Under the pieces are notes generated by a model, which ran no database searches, was not told where the DNA came from, and was given only the letters and a program-made list of their open reading frames with translations. A stretch of DNA of 7,734 nucleotides from JBCBST01 sp039819115 (GTDB lineage: Bacteria; Bacteroidota; Rhodothermia; Balneolales; Balneolaceae), in assembly GCA_039819115.1 (NCBI GenBank), contig JBCBST010000140.1, positions 1-7,734 on the forward strand, read 5' to 3'. Positions 7,601 to 7,734 of the stretch are shown here, piece after piece. How positions within the stretch are numbered: position 1 is the stretch's first letter; each line of letters starts with the position of its first letter. The position numbers and the translations under genes are program-made.

Positions 7601-7734
7601 AAAGCGGTAATTGGCGGGCTGCTGTTTGGAGTTATCTTTACCTTGTACATCACACCGGCTATTTCAGTTGGTATGAAACAGATCGTGGTCTTTTTTGGTA
7701 GATTATTTAAACGCAGTTCAAAGACTTCTCAACT
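4619..7734 (+). CDS. RND family efflux transporter 2 (HAE1-like), 3' end cut by the window
   Basis: This is a second RND pump, open from ATG 4619 (ATGA overlap with the preceding stop) to the right edge: 1038 codons and no stop. The usual length and a basic tail after TM12 suggest only a few residues are missing. TM1 is at about 15-32 (KRPITVIM), followed by the first periplasmic region (about 35-335). TM2 is a valine-rich helix. TM4 reads GLLVDNAIVV, with Asp404 and Asn405 where AcrB has Asp407-Asp408. TM10 reads GIIVNNGIV, with Asn924 in place of the AcrB lysine. TM11 keeps R961 and T968 (RLRPILLT). A Gly/Arg-rich loop (651-665) sits in the second periplasmic region. It is clearly a diverged paralogue of transporter 1; the TM11-TM12 region is closest (shared SMVPL, LELGAG, WSP, VIGGL). 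It may form its own trimer or a mixed one with transporter 1, using the same adaptor. The reduced TM4 relay pair is the notable feature. Confidence 0.92.
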   Translation, partial: MKKFTLTDGILKRPITVIMITIITIGFGVFSLTNLRVTLFPSVNIPILAISTGFNNVAPEDINRLLVEPIEGAVSSIEGIESLEASVSRGNAFIRMRLYDGTDVRKTELKVQKAIDQIRDELPATAREPVIFQFDPESRPIMQLSLNSDIRGLDELRNIAVETVEARLERLVGLASADTRGGLERRIYVDVTPMQLAQHDLVPQDIETAISSNNAQLPIGNVLAQSISYSVRAQSMYTTVEEIENTIVKISENGIPIRVQDVAMVSDGFTEVTSLVKVNGRNSVSIEVQKNSDANTLDVVNAVKNTVPSINEILPAGVELKVLSDEGRVIDDSINNLSQSALGALVVVVVVIVIFMGGWRISLVVATTIPVSIAASFAAMFATDLSLNIFTISALALAIGLLVDNAIVVSESIARKLEEGGTRYQSALEGTNEVIGALLGSTLTTLGVFIPIMFISGFQGALFREFALTISFAIGISFIASIVLVPVLSVLVLDAKQFNNRNVMFKAIHKLEQGYSRSLNWFLHHKWVPALALMGVLSGTLFLFNTIDKEGFPESDSGEIDVRIRLPEGSKLQRTIAVMDEFYEKLKDKEEIETVVSSFGRSRWTVQSNSGNISLTLVPEAEREITTTELAAALRQELVSPGVRVNVSVEGGNNFGGRGFRGGSGSIRLSLVGPEIGVLTDISTRIEDRLLEDPAVISVDNGRTDPTPELQFILDRERVSRLNTDIRTIAQALRTQTLGNQAGFFRADGREIPIEVRTSKEALASREDLFDLEVAQFEDQRIPVMAVGEFKATQGVDSFSKRNREILLDVRIQVNGSAEEYRAGIIDFLENDVVLPEGYRYDFTGATNAFRADFSQFLYAGVGALILMFMIMASLFENFRDPFVIWLCIPMALFGALVGLYVIGTPLSQTAQVGMFMLVGIIVNNGIVLVDYMHLNTRGMSFDLSRNSQFLTGVLEACTRRLRPILLTAITTICSMVPLSLELGAGAEIWSPLAKAVIGGLLFGVIFTLYITPAISVGMKQIVVFFGRLFKRSSKTSQ

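Noticed and set aside
7700..7734. Transporter 2 as a truncated gene
   Set aside because: The missing stop is due to the window edge. All twelve membrane segments are present and the reading frame is uninterrupted.

Overview
The window is almost entirely coding on the + strand. It holds one tripartite-efflux gene cluster: a membrane-fusion (periplasmic adaptor) lipoprotein followed by two different RND-type inner-membrane transporters. The order is adaptor (62-1483), RND transporter 1 (1486-4622, broken by a 10-N assembly gap at 2490-2499) and RND transporter 2 (4619 to beyond the right edge). Spacing is 2 bp between the first two genes, and an ATGA overlap of 4 bp joins the last two, so they read as one operon. 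No outer-membrane TolC-type gene, regulator, RNA gene, mobile element or CRISPR array is visible. All minus-strand open frames look like shadows of these genes, and no gene-free stretch exceeds 61 bases.

The organism must be diderm, because it has RND pumps and a lipoprotein adaptor meant to reach an outer-membrane channel. Base composition is moderate. Two of the three genes lack a recognisable Shine-Dalgarno sequence, and the adaptor's residues just after the lipidated cysteine are Lys-Glu-Glu. A member of the Bacteroidota or the related Balneolota/Rhodothermota lineages is a reasonable but low-confidence guess. The N run shows the sequence is a draft scaffold, possibly metagenomic.

In the inferred mechanism, the adaptor is anchored by its lipid and bridges the RND pump to a TolC-like channel. 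Its alpha-hairpin carries an exact RxxxLxxxxxxS TolC-docking motif. Both pumps are full HAE1-like proteins of about 1040 residues. Transporter 1 keeps the two adjacent TM4 aspartates of the proton relay. Transporter 2 has Asp-Asn there, and both have Asn where AcrB has the TM10 lysine. With a single adaptor serving two unlike pumps, a heteromeric pump (as in MdtBC) or two pumps sharing one adaptor are both possible.

This is mostly a recognisable efflux operon rather than a new system. The points most worth a second look are the relay-residue asymmetry, the tandem 15-residue charged repeat at the adaptor's C-terminus, and the assembly gap, which probably hides a small contig overlap rather than missing sequence.
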